A stretch of 64,000 nt of DNA from Chlamydiales bacterium (GTDB lineage: Bacteria > Chlamydiota > Chlamydiia > Chlamydiales > JAAKFR01), in assembly GCA_022601535.1 (NCBI GenBank), contig JAJACK010000001.1, forward strand, positions 850,893 to 914,892, read 5' to 3'. The position numbers and the translations under genes are program-made. The notes below the pieces were generated by a model. It made no database searches. It had not been told where the DNA came from and saw only the letters and a program-made list of their open reading frames with translations. Below are positions 48,914-57,271 of this stretch, piece by piece (position 1 is the stretch's first letter; each line of letters starts with the position of its first letter).

Positions 48914-51112
48914 ATGAGTGAGGCCAAGTTTACAGATGACAACTCTTTGGTCGAAGATCTCAATGAACTCAAGTTCTCCCGAACCCAAAGTTACTTTGAC
49001 AAAAGTTTGACGATTCGTTGCATCATTGCTCTGTTTTTTGCAGCGACACTCTTTTTTTTCCTCCACTATAGAGAAGTGTATGTAGAGACTTTAGAGCTTG
49101 GGACAAATGCAAAGAAATATGTTGTTTCTCAAGTTGATTTTGATTTTCCTGATGAAGAGGCGACGGTTATTTTAAGGCAGGAGGCTGCTTTTGAAATTGG
49201 AGCGATTTATCGACTAAATGAGCAGCAGATCAAAGAGAGGGTCACTGATTTCCAAAAATATATCACCCAGCAGCCTGAAGGGAAACAGAGATGGGCGGAG
49301 CTCAATAAAAAGAGTGGTTTTGAAGATGTTGCCCTCGCTTTGAGTATTTTAACAGATGGGCTTTACGACAGCCGGTTTACCGACTCGAGAACGGTTCAAA
49401 GAATTGGGGGATTAAAAGCAGACGATCTCCCTCTTCCTGCAAAGGATTTCTTTGTTTTTTCCCCTTCTTCCGATTTACCTGAGCAAGAGCTTCGTCTCTC
49501 TTCAAACTATTGGAAGCTGTTTGAAAAACGGTTTTTTATCGATCGAGGAGTGCCGGGATCTATCGTCTATTTCATCTTTGACTACTTTGAAAATAAAGGG
49601 TGGAAAGTTGGAGAAGATCAAGCCCTTGTATACTCTTTGCGCAAACTGACACAACGTGCAATTCCCCAGAAAACAACCCATGTGCGTGCCGGTGAGACGG
49701 TGATAGATCAGGGGGAAAAGGTGGGGATACGTCATGTGACGATGATGCAGGCGATGAAAGAGAAATTAAGGGTTAATCGGAACCTTCACAATGTACAGAC
49801 AATTTTAGGGACGAGTTTCCTCGTCTTGATCTTTCTGTTTATGGGGGCTTTCTATCTCTATCGAAGTCACTACGAGATTTTGCAATCGAATCGAAAGCTG
49901 GCACTACTAGTTGCTATTTTAATCTTGAGTATTTTTCTTGCAAAAGCGATAGAGCTCTTGTTACTCCGCAGCTCTAACAATCTTTTTGCTCTGGTCCGTT
50001 TCCCTCTGTTTGTTCCTATTGCAGCGATTCTTTTGACCAACCTGCTCAACGCTCGCATTGCAGCTATGGGAACGATTTTTTTAAGCTTGGTTTTTGTGAT
50101 TGCTCTGGCTGTGGCGACGGTTCCTTTTTTAGCAATCAACTTGCTCGCATCGGTGATTGCGATTTTAACGGGGCAAAAGATTCGTCGCCGCAAAGAGGTG
50201 TTCTCTATTTGCGCAAAAGCTTGGCTCGCGGCTTTTTGTGTTATTTTAGCTTTTGATCTCTATCAAAATGCTCTTCTACAAGTCGCATTTTTTATAGATG
50301 TAGTGAGTTCTCTTATCTTTATGATGGTCACAGCAATTATCGTTGTGGGGCTTCTCCCTATTTTCGAAACATTTTTCCGTATCATGACAGATATCACTTT
50401 GATGGAGTTCATGGATCCGAGCAATGAGCTGCTCAGACGGTTGACAATTGAAGCTCCAGGTACCTATCAACATTCGATGGTGGTGGGAAATCTTGCTGAG
50501 TCTGCGGCAACCTCAATTGGAGCCAATGGTCTTTTTTGCCGGGTTGCAACGCAGTACCATGATGTTGGGAAACTCGCAAATCCGCAGTACTTTACAGAAA
50601 ATCAGCTCGGCGCTATGGACATGCACCAGCTCCTTACACCTCAAGAATCAACGCAGGTGATCATGGCTCATGTAAGTGAAGGGGTTGCGCTTGCACGCAA
50701 AGTTGGGCTTCCCGAACAGTTTATCGATGTGATCAAAGAGCACCATGGAACGACGCTTGTCTACTACTTCTATCACAAACAGATCGAGCTTACAGGGGGA
50801 GATAAGAGCGAAGTGGATGAAAAAGAATTTCGTTACAGCGGGCCAAAGCCGAGGACAAAAGAGTCTACGGTGATTATGATTGCCGACACCTTAGAGGCTG
50901 CTTCCCGCTCTCTTGACAGCTTCACCGAAGAGACGGTGACAGAACTTGTCGACACCCTTATCGCACAAAAGATGGAAGATGGACAGTTCGATGACTCGAT
51001 GCTCACGTTTGAGGAGCTTGGTATTGTCAAAAATGTTCTTATCAAAACATTGCTTGCAGCATCTCACCCACGGATCAAATACCCAGCTCACAGTCCGGGA
51101 GAGGAGGGGTGA
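48914..51112 (+). CDS. pgpH: 7TM-HD cyclic-di-AMP phosphodiesterase, PgpH-like
   Basis: A 732-residue protein: a first membrane helix (about 36-52), an extracytoplasmic 7TMR-HDED domain to about residue 290, seven membrane helices, then a cytoplasmic HD domain with the metal-binding pattern TYQHSMVVGNLAESAA, YHDVGKL and KEHHGTTLVYYFYHK. The layout is that of PgpH, which degrades c-di-AMP, a nucleotide that Chlamydia is known to make. The stop codon overlaps the next gene's GTG start by 4 bases. Confidence 0.9.
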   Translation: MSEAKFTDDNSLVEDLNELKFSRTQSYFDKSLTIRCIIALFFAATLFFFLHYREVYVETLELGTNAKKYVVSQVDFDFPDEEATVILRQEAAFEIGAIYRLNEQQIKERVTDFQKYITQQPEGKQRWAELNKKSGFEDVALALSILTDGLYDSRFTDSRTVQRIGGLKADDLPLPAKDFFVFSPSSDLPEQELRLSSNYWKLFEKRFFIDRGVPGSIVYFIFDYFENKGWKVGEDQALVYSLRKLTQRAIPQKTTHVRAGETVIDQGEKVGIRHVTMMQAMKEKLRVNRNLHNVQTILGTSFLVLIFLFMGAFYLYRSHYEILQSNRKLALLVAILILSIFLAKAIELLLLRSSNNLFALVRFPLFVPIAAILLTNLLNARIAAMGTIFLSLVFVIALAVATVPFLAINLLASVIAILTGQKIRRRKEVFSICAKAWLAAFCVILAFDLYQNALLQVAFFIDVVSSLIFMMVTAIIVVGLLPIFETFFRIMTDITLMEFMDPSNELLRRLTIEAPGTYQHSMVVGNLAESAATSIGANGLFCRVATQYHDVGKLANPQYFTENQLGAMDMHQLLTPQESTQVIMAHVSEGVALARKVGLPEQFIDVIKEHHGTTLVYYFYHKQIELTGGDKSEVDEKEFRYSGPKPRTKESTVIMIADTLEAASRSLDSFTEETVTELVDTLIAQKMEDGQFDDSMLTFEELGIVKNVLIKTLLAASHPRIKYPAHSPGEEG

Positions 51113-51810
51113 GAAAAGCGGTTGTGACAGGGGGAAGCTCAGGGATTGGTGAGCAAATAGTCTCCCTATTAAAGAGCAAAGGGTATAAAGTCTTCTCCTT
51201 TGGAAGTTGTGATGGCGACCTACGTTACGATCGAGCGCCGATTTTAAAAGCTATCGATGACCATCTTCCAGATCTTGTTGTCAACTGCGCTGGCATAGGA
51301 CTTTATGGTAACGCTGTTGATCTCAGCTATAGAGAGCAACATGATGTATTAGAAGTGAACGGCACTGCTGTCATGGAGATCACCCTTCATGCTGCACGTC
51401 AATTCAAAAACCATGATAAACAAGGAATTATCCTCAATGTTTCATCTATTGCAGGAGAGATGCCCACACCAGGAATGAGTATTTACGGAGCTTCTAAAGC
51501 GTTTGTTTCCCGCCTTTCGCAGGCACTTGATTATGAACTCAAGCCATTTGGCATTCGAGTCTTGGTCTCTGCTCCTGGAATGGTCCGCACTCCCTTTATG
51601 CACCGAGCAGCCAAAAAAGAGGTGACAGCTTGCCGTGGTATGTCGATTGATCCGAAAAAAGCAGCAAAATTGATTGTCGATCAAATTGAGCGGAAAATTT
51701 CTTTCCGCGTCATTGATAACCGCTTTCGGATTCTCTCTTGGCTCTATCCCTTTCTTCCCAAAAAAACCTTAATGAAAACCATTTACCAAAGCATTTTTGC
51801 ACGATTATGA
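51109..51810 (+). CDS. Short-chain dehydrogenase/reductase
   Basis: A 233-residue Rossmann-fold SDR with the nucleotide-binding TGGSSGIGEQI motif, the NCAG strand, a catalytic serine in NVSSIAG and the YGASK catalytic pair. The C-terminal tail (FLPKKTLMKTIYQSIF) resembles the SDR group near short ketoreductases of lipid metabolism. Substrate unknown. It starts at GTG 51109 inside the pgpH stop codon and ends in an ATGA overlap with the helicase gene, so pgpH, SDR and helicase form one coupled operon. Confidence 0.85.
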   Translation: MRKAVVTGGSSGIGEQIVSLLKSKGYKVFSFGSCDGDLRYDRAPILKAIDDHLPDLVVNCAGIGLYGNAVDLSYREQHDVLEVNGTAVMEITLHAARQFKNHDKQGIILNVSSIAGEMPTPGMSIYGASKAFVSRLSQALDYELKPFGIRVLVSAPGMVRTPFMHRAAKKEVTACRGMSIDPKKAAKLIVDQIERKISFRVIDNRFRILSWLYPFLPKKTLMKTIYQSIFARL

Positions 51811-52925
51811 CATTTGATACCTATTCTTTAGATCCCGATGTGCTCACAGCCCTCGATAAAATGGGGTATACAAGCCCCACCCCCATCCAAGAAAAAACGC
51901 TTTCTTATATCTTAGAAAAAAAAGATTTGATTGCCCTTGCAGAGACAGGCTCAGGAAAAACAGCGGCATGTGCCATCCCTGTTTGTTCAAGAGTTTCGAT
52001 TGATTCAAAAGAGATCCAAGCGCTTGTTGTTGTTCCAACACGAGAGCTTGCACTTCAATATGCAACAGAAGTTCAAAAGATTGGGAAAGTAAAGCAAGTT
52101 TCAGCCTTTGCTCTTTTTGGAGGTGAAGACATGGATCTACAGCTTGCCAAACTCAAAGCGGGAGTGCAGGTATTGATTGCAACGCCGGGGAGGCTGATCG
52201 ATCTTATCTACAGACAAGCGATCGACCTCAACCATGTTAAAACGCTTATTCTTGATGAAGCAGATCAAATGCTTTCACTCGGCTTTTATGAAGATCTCGA
52301 TTTTATCATGGATTGTCTTGTACAAGAGCATCAAACCCTCCTATTTTCAGCGACGATGCCCCCTTCGATCAAAAAAATTGCACAAGGGCACATGAAGACG
52401 CCTGAAGAGATCACATTGATCAGCAAGAGAAAGACACCAACAACCCTCTCTCTTGAGTTTGTTTATTGTAAGAATCCTCATGCCAAAAAAGAAGAGCTGC
52501 TCTACATTTTGCGAAATATCAAAAGTGAGCAGTGTCTGATTTTTGCCAATGCTCGGCATGAAGTTGAAAAGCTCTACCACCATCTCAAACCACACTTTCA
52601 TCCGATCGATTTTCTCCATGGGGGGCTTGCGCAAAAAACACGCACATCGATCATTGGGAAATTTGCACGTGGCAAAACACGTTATCTCGTCGCCTCTGAT
52701 GTTGCCTCTCGAGGGCTCGACTTTTCTGCGGTGAGTCATGTGATCAATATGCACTTTCCTCGAGATCAAGACACATACCTCCATCGGGCAGGGAGAACAG
52801 GTCGTATTGGAGCTGCAGGAGTTTGTATTACTCTTGTTACAAAGCGGGAGCTTACCCCTCTCGATAAGTTGATGAAAACGATAAAAAGAGAGCCCAAATG
52901 GATCGGACTCCCTCCGCAACGGTGA
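51807..52925 (+). CDS. DEAD-box ATP-dependent RNA helicase
   Basis: A 372-residue core helicase with all standard motifs: Q motif (GYTSPTPIQ), motif I AETGSGKT (45-52), PTRELALQ, TPGR, DEAD (LILDEADQM), SAT, and the C-terminal SRGLDF and HRAGRTGRIG. It has no C-terminal extension, so it is a minimal DEAD-box protein, which may act in ribosome assembly or mRNA decay. The ATG 51807 overlaps the SDR stop (ATGA); frames extending further upstream lie inside the SDR gene. Confidence 0.92.
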   Translation: MTFDTYSLDPDVLTALDKMGYTSPTPIQEKTLSYILEKKDLIALAETGSGKTAACAIPVCSRVSIDSKEIQALVVVPTRELALQYATEVQKIGKVKQVSAFALFGGEDMDLQLAKLKAGVQVLIATPGRLIDLIYRQAIDLNHVKTLILDEADQMLSLGFYEDLDFIMDCLVQEHQTLLFSATMPPSIKKIAQGHMKTPEEITLISKRKTPTTLSLEFVYCKNPHAKKEELLYILRNIKSEQCLIFANARHEVEKLYHHLKPHFHPIDFLHGGLAQKTRTSIIGKFARGKTRYLVASDVASRGLDFSAVSHVINMHFPRDQDTYLHRAGRTGRIGAAGVCITLVTKRELTPLDKLMKTIKREPKWIGLPPQR

Positions 52926-52929
52926 GAAA

Positions 52930-53160
52930 ATGAAAGAAGATATCATCTGTATTCACAAAGTGTATGATTCTATAGAGGCTGAATTGATCAAGATTGTATT
53001 GAGAAGAGCTGGAATTTCTTCTTTTTTAAAAACAGATGATGCAGGAGGAGAACTTCCTCAGCTGACGATGACAAGCGGGATTTGCCTGATGATTCAACGA
53101 GAAGATGAAGCAAAAGCGATAGAAGCGATTCAAAATTGGATCAAATCGAAGGAACAATAA
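52930..53160 (+). CDS. DUF2007-like small protein
   Basis: A 76-residue protein resembling the DUF2007 family of putative signal-transducing proteins: HKVYDSIEAELIKIVLRRAG at the start, a central strand region and an EDEAKAIEAIQNWI helix at the end. Members are often fused to or near regulatory proteins, but no function is proven. It begins 4 bases after the helicase stop and ends just before the FMN reductase gene, so it belongs to the same operon. Confidence 0.7.
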   Translation: MKEDIICIHKVYDSIEAELIKIVLRRAGISSFLKTDDAGGELPQLTMTSGICLMIQREDEAKAIEAIQNWIKSKEQ

Positions 53161-53162
53161 AT

Positions 53163-53765
53163 ATGAAGCCACATGAAAAAAAACATCTAGTTGTCTTGGT
53201 GGGGAGTGCCAGACCTAAAAATTACACCTTCAAAGCAGTGCGCATTCTTGAACAGCAACTGAAAAAAGAGGATTCGATCACCTATGAAATCATCGATCCT
53301 GCACAGCTTTCTCTTCCTCTTCCAGGAACAGCGTACAAAGATTCATCTCATGAGGCGTTGCAAAAAAGTGTTAAGCAAGCAACAGGGGTAATCATCGCTT
53401 CACCTGAATACCATGGAGGAATCTCAAGTGTGATGAAGCTTCTCATCGACCATCTCGGTTTTCCTTCAGCCTTAGCAGGGAAACCCATTGCACTTTTAGG
53501 AGTGGCAGCAGGGATGATTGGAGCGATTAAATCTTTGGAACAAATCCGCAGTATCTGCTCCCATGTTGGTGCAATTGTTCTCCCTCGTCCCATTTCGATT
53601 GCCAATGTGCAGCAAGTATTTGATGAAGAAGGAAACTGCCTTGATCAAAAAATCCAAAAGCAGATTTACACTGTAGCAACAACTCTCATCAACTACATCG
53701 ATCAACACATTTGTCCTAAGATCGCACTAGAGCATCTAATCCGGAGAGAGAAAAAAGGGATTTAA
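53163..53765 (+). CDS. NAD(P)H-dependent FMN reductase family protein
   Basis: A 200-residue flavodoxin-fold protein with the FMN-binding start VVLVGSARPKNYT and the SPEYHGGISSVMKLLIDHL segment of NADPH-dependent FMN/quinone reductases. It probably reduces quinones, FMN or azo compounds in the cytoplasm. The ATG at 53163 directly follows the DUF2007-like stop codon (2 bases between); a frame starting at 53136 lies within that gene. The 3' end overlaps the phosphoglucomutase gene by 4 bp, tail to tail. Confidence 0.85.
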   Translation: MKPHEKKHLVVLVGSARPKNYTFKAVRILEQQLKKEDSITYEIIDPAQLSLPLPGTAYKDSSHEALQKSVKQATGVIIASPEYHGGISSVMKLLIDHLGFPSALAGKPIALLGVAAGMIGAIKSLEQIRSICSHVGAIVLPRPISIANVQQVFDEEGNCLDQKIQKQIYTVATTLINYIDQHICPKIALEHLIRREKKGI

Positions 53766-55501
53766 AGCTGACTCAATTCTTGCATAGCAAGAAGAAGCTT
53801 TTGAAGGCGGCTGTCACAGTCGGCAATACTCTTTTCGATATGTGTATGATGGGGATCGTACACTGCGCAGTAGAGCTTGATCTTTGGCTCAGTTCCCGAA
53901 GGGCGCACCACAATTTTTGTTCCATCGGCAAGCCAAAGGCGGAGGACATTTGATTTCGGTAAAGTGAGAGTCTCTTTCCGGTTGGATGTCAAATGGATTG
54001 CCGTATGAGATTGATAATCTTCAATGGTCTCAACAGCTACCCCACCGATCTCTTTAGGTGGGGTGTTGCGTAAGTTTTGCATGATACAAGCCATCTGCTC
54101 AGCTCCCGCTTTCCCTTCAAAACTAAGCGAGTGGAGCCTCTCTCGGTAGACACCATAGGTGTGGTAGATTTCATAGAGTAGATCGATCAATGACTTTCCT
54201 TGTCGCTTCATCTGAAGGGTCATCTCGGCGATCAAGGTGGCTGAGATGATAGCGTCTTTGTCACGTGCGTGTGTTCCAAATAGATAGCCATACGACTCTT
54301 CTCCCCCAAAGAGGTAGTGGTGTTTCCCATCAACCTCCCACTCAGTCATTTTCTCGCCGATATACTTAAAGCCTGTCAGCACGTCGAGGCAGCTGATTCC
54401 GTTTTTTTCTGCAATCGCTTTGAAGAGCTCAGAGGTGACAATCGTTTTTACAAACATAGGCTTTGGAGGGACCAAATGCCCCTCTTTCAAAGAGCGGCAG
54501 ATATACTCAGCAAGAAGGCATGCTACCTCATTTCCATTCAGTAATTGAGGTTTGTCTCGATGCATGCAAACCACACCGATACGGTCGGTATCGGGATCTG
54601 TAGCAATCAAAAGATCACCTTTCACTTTTTGCAATGTTTCAATCCCCATCTGAAGGGCTGCTTGCTCCTCGGGATTGGGAGATTTAATCGTAGGGAAATT
54701 TCCATCTGGCTTCTCTTGCGCCTCAACAAGGGTGACATTTGAAAAGCCCCAGCTTGCAAGAGCTTTTGGTACCATGGTGATTCCCGCACCGTGGAGAGAG
54801 GTGTAGACAACCGAAAGCTCTTCCCCTTTGGAGTGATTGTCTCCTGGGTGGAGTTGAAGAGAGTGGATGGTTTTTAGATACGCCTCCTCTATCTCTCCAT
54901 CTATTTCTTCAATAAAAGGAGAAGAGAGTTCTTCCCCCCTCACCTCAGTCACTTGGTTTACTTCACTGATGATCCCTTGATCGTGGGGAGGAAGCACTTG
55001 ACACCCGTCACTCCAATACACCTTATAGCCATTGTACTGTGGAGGGTTGTGAGAAGCGGTGATCATAATTCCAGCGGTACATTTTTTATGGCGCACCCCA
55101 AAAGAGACGAGTGGGACCGGGCGAAGCTCTTTAAAGAGATGGACACGGATATTGTTAGCAGCAAGCACTTTGGCAGCTTCTTTTGCAAATAGACGGGAGT
55201 TGTGGCGGCAATCGTATCCAATGACCACAGAGCCTTCATCTGTCAGTCGTTGAATATAATTTGCAAGTCCCTGTGTTGCAGATCTTACAGTATATATATT
55301 GAGGCGGTTGGTTCCAACGCCCATGATCCCACGTAGCCCACCTGTTCCAAAGTCGAGATTTTTATAGAAGGCATTTTGCAGCTCTTCTACATCTTCTTTT
55401 TGAAGGCGACGAATCTCTTCTTTTGTTTCGTGATCGTACGGTCCACTGAGCCATTTTTTGACATTTGCTTCAGTTGTTTCATCAAGAGAACTATTCTTCA
55501 T
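53762..55501 (-). CDS. Phosphoglucomutase/phosphomannomutase family enzyme
   Basis: A 579-residue alpha-D-phosphohexomutase with the catalytic phosphoserine S150 in TASHNPPQYNGYK, the metal-binding DPDTDRIGV loop, the sugar-binding GGEESYGYL and the phosphate-binding RPSGTEPKIKLY. The length fits the long phosphoglucomutase (PgcA-like) subgroup. It interconverts hexose 1- and 6-phosphates, linking glycogen and nucleotide-sugar synthesis. The start at ATG 55499-55501 lies within the end of an upstream 45-residue frame. Position before the CT296-like gene and rnc matches C. trachomatis CT295. Confidence 0.92.
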   Translation of the reverse strand: MKNSSLDETTEANVKKWLSGPYDHETKEEIRRLQKEDVEELQNAFYKNLDFGTGGLRGIMGVGTNRLNIYTVRSATQGLANYIQRLTDEGSVVIGYDCRHNSRLFAKEAAKVLAANNIRVHLFKELRPVPLVSFGVRHKKCTAGIMITASHNPPQYNGYKVYWSDGCQVLPPHDQGIISEVNQVTEVRGEELSSPFIEEIDGEIEEAYLKTIHSLQLHPGDNHSKGEELSVVYTSLHGAGITMVPKALASWGFSNVTLVEAQEKPDGNFPTIKSPNPEEQAALQMGIETLQKVKGDLLIATDPDTDRIGVVCMHRDKPQLLNGNEVACLLAEYICRSLKEGHLVPPKPMFVKTIVTSELFKAIAEKNGISCLDVLTGFKYIGEKMTEWEVDGKHHYLFGGEESYGYLFGTHARDKDAIISATLIAEMTLQMKRQGKSLIDLLYEIYHTYGVYRERLHSLSFEGKAGAEQMACIMQNLRNTPPKEIGGVAVETIEDYQSHTAIHLTSNRKETLTLPKSNVLRLWLADGTKIVVRPSGTEPKIKLYCAVYDPHHTHIEKSIADCDSRLQKLLLAMQELSQL

Positions 55502-55628
55502 CACGTCTCCGCAACACATCACGGACACCTGCAACAGCAAAGAGGATGAGAAAAACAGAGCAGATGATAAAGATGACGACTGCCTCTCGGTCGATTGCAG
55601 CAGTCAATAATGGGGTAAAATCAGTCAT
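55491..55628 (-). CDS. Micro-protein with one membrane segment, 45 aa
   Basis: A 45-residue frame: short polar start (MTDFTPLLTAAIDRE), one hydrophobic helix (about residues 17-34) and a basic end (DVLRRRDEE). The stop codon lies 8 bases inside the phosphoglucomutase start, giving an 11-base overlap, so translation of the two may be coupled. No Shine-Dalgarno is strong. Short single-pass proteins are easily missed; here the coherent membrane topology and overlap favour a real gene. No family is recognised. Confidence 0.55.
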   Translation of the reverse strand: MTDFTPLLTAAIDREAVVIFIICSVFLILFAVAGVRDVLRRRDEE

Positions 55629-55856
55629 TCAAACACTTTTAATAAACAAAAAAATATACCACCCCTTTTTCCCTTTGTAAAGAGGTTTCAAACCATCCAA
55701 GCAGGTAGGAATAAGATGCGATTTTCTCCATCAAATTTCAAAGGCCCTCGATAGATGATTCGCTGCCTTTGCTTTCATTCATTTCTCTTAGGACGTACAT
55801 AGTCCTAATGACACTATTTTTATGAAATATCGTCAAGGGCTTGATCAAATTTCAGG
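55629..55856. other. Intergenic gap with an inverted repeat
   Basis: No supported gene. TTAGGAC (55788-55794) and GTCCTAA (55802-55808) form a perfect 7-bp inverted repeat around a 7-base centre, without a T-run, so it looks more like a protein-binding site than a terminator. Little else is seen. Confidence 0.5.
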
Positions 55857-56255
55857 TTAATCGTAGCGGTAAACGGTAGGGTGCGATTGGTCGTTGAGGT
55901 ATCTTGAGGTGAAGACTAAGATGAGATACGATTCCTCTTCTCCTCTGTAGAGGGATTTTGAAGTGTAGATCGCATTACCTGTTTCAAGAGAGAGAAATAG
56001 GGCGCACTCTTGTTCATTTAGAGGAGGTTCATTCCCGATAAAAGTGTTTGCGATACGGAGTGGCTTTTGACCGGTCAGTTCAAAAGCAATTTGAGCAAGC
56101 TGATGTTTTCGGACATAGGTGAGAAGAGAGGGGGAGCTGCAGCTTAATTTTTTTTTCAATTTTTCAAGAGATTCAACAGAAGCAACTTGCTCAAATTCAA
56201 TGAGCGTATTTTTTTGAAAATAAGAGCGTTGCTGAGGGGAAATTGTAATCCGCAT
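55857..56255 (-). CDS. CT296-like conserved chlamydial protein
   Basis: A 132-residue protein with strand-rich segments (ITISPQQRSYFQKNTLIEFE, LRIANTFIGNEPPLNEQECALF, SLYRGEEESYLILVFTSRYL). It lies between phosphoglucomutase and rnc, the position of C. trachomatis CT296 (about 158 residues). The CT296 structure is known to resemble Fe/2-oxoglutarate enzymes without clear activity. Assignment here rests on position and size, not alignment. The start is set at ATG 56253-56255; the frame runs 22 codons further upstream without family-like sequence. Confidence 0.6.
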   Translation of the reverse strand: MRITISPQQRSYFQKNTLIEFEQVASVESLEKLKKKLSCSSPSLLTYVRKHQLAQIAFELTGQKPLRIANTFIGNEPPLNEQECALFLSLETGNAIYTSKSLYRGEEESYLILVFTSRYLNDQSHPTVYRYD

Positions 56256-56328
56256 GGGAGCAGTATACCAACATAAACAATTGTTCCACAACAAATCATG
56301 GAAAACCTTTGCCCCTTTCAAATTTGAT

Positions 56329-56544
56329 CTAATCGATGGGAATGCTTGGTAAAGGGCGGTTTTTGGGCTCTTTCATCTCAATGACCATATAGTCGCCACT
56401 CTCGGGGATAATATCGCTAAAGGCGTAAGTTTTATGTGTCTTTAGGTCAATCAAGACATGATTGGACTGCACTTTCGACGGTAAATTTGTCTTCCAAAGG
56501 CGTAATTTGTCATTTTCAAATTGCGGCTCATTTAAATTTCCCAT
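56329..56544 (-). CDS. Hypothetical protein, 71 aa
   Basis: A 71-residue soluble protein, probably a small beta-rich domain (LIDLKTHKTYAFSDIIPESGDYMVIEMKEP). It starts 34 bases from the divergent rnc gene and lies upstream of the CT296-like gene on the same strand. No Shine-Dalgarno is clear and no family is recognised. Length and frame quality give moderate support. Confidence 0.5.
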   Translation of the reverse strand: MGNLNEPQFENDKLRLWKTNLPSKVQSNHVLIDLKTHKTYAFSDIIPESGDYMVIEMKEPKNRPLPSIPID

Positions 56545-56549
56545 ATGAT
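56521..56549 (+). promoter_or_regulatory. Putative promoter of rnc-radA-hemCD
   Basis: TTGCGG (56521-56526), an exact 17-base spacer, and TATGAT (56544-56549), 29 bases before the rnc ATG. It overlaps the 5' end of the divergent 71-codon gene. Confidence 0.42.
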
Positions 56550-56578
56550 CTTCTTCATAATCGATAAGGATTAATTAA

Positions 56579-57271
56579 ATGAAGGATTTTTTTCCTTTCT
56601 TAACAGAAATTGAAAAAAAATTAGGATACAGTTTTCAAGATCCTAATATTATTGCTCTTGCATTTTCTCATCGTTCCTTTTGGAATGAGCAAAAAGAGGA
56701 GGGGCTTGGGCATAATGAGAGATTGGAGTTTTTAGGGGACTCGGTGCTAGGACTATTAGTTGCGCAGCATCTCTACCTCAACTGTCCTCAAGTGGATGAG
56801 GGAGAACTTTCTAGGATGAAATCTCAACTGGTTGATGCAACGGCTTGCGCAAGTTATGTGCAAAAACTTGGGATTGAAACATATTTGCTCTTGGGAAAAG
56901 GGGAGCAGATGAACCGAGGAAAAGGGCGAGAATCGATTTTGGCCGATCTATTCGAAGCCGTGATTGGAGCGCTCTTTCTCGACTCCGATTATGAGAGAGT
57001 GAAGGCATTTTTCTTTTCTCATTTTGAGAAAGAGGTTCAAGAGAAAATTGAAAGGCCAGCGCACAATTGGAAGGCAGAGCTACAAGATTATACGCAAAAA
57101 AACTATCAAAAAACACCTATTTATGAGGTCGTTGAACAGATAGGTCCTGAGCATGAAAAGCACTTTAAAGTGGCTGTTTTAATCGAAGGTCAAAAGCTTG
57201 GAGAAGGTGTTGGAAGTTCAAAAAAAGAGGCTCAGGTGATGGCTGCTAAAGATGCTTTGGAGAAATTATGA
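56579..57271 (+). CDS. rnc: Ribonuclease III
   Basis: A 230-residue RNase III with the catalytic signature NERLEFLGDSVL at 46-57, the second acidic cluster in ESILADLFEAVIGALFLD, and a C-terminal double-stranded-RNA-binding domain (WKAELQDYTQKNYQKTPIY, ending SSKKEAQVMAAKDALEKL). It processes rRNA and structured RNAs. The AAGGA Shine-Dalgarno is close to the ATG. Its stop overlaps the radA start by 4 bases (ATGA). Confidence 0.95.
   Translation: MKDFFPFLTEIEKKLGYSFQDPNIIALAFSHRSFWNEQKEEGLGHNERLEFLGDSVLGLLVAQHLYLNCPQVDEGELSRMKSQLVDATACASYVQKLGIETYLLLGKGEQMNRGKGRESILADLFEAVIGALFLDSDYERVKAFFFSHFEKEVQEKIERPAHNWKAELQDYTQKNYQKTPIYEVVEQIGPEHEKHFKVAVLIEGQKLGEGVGSSKKEAQVMAAKDALEKL

Noticed and set aside
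52347-52946. 199-codon open frame opposite the DEAD-box gene
   Set aside because: Antisense to all conserved helicase motifs, with no recognisable features of its own.
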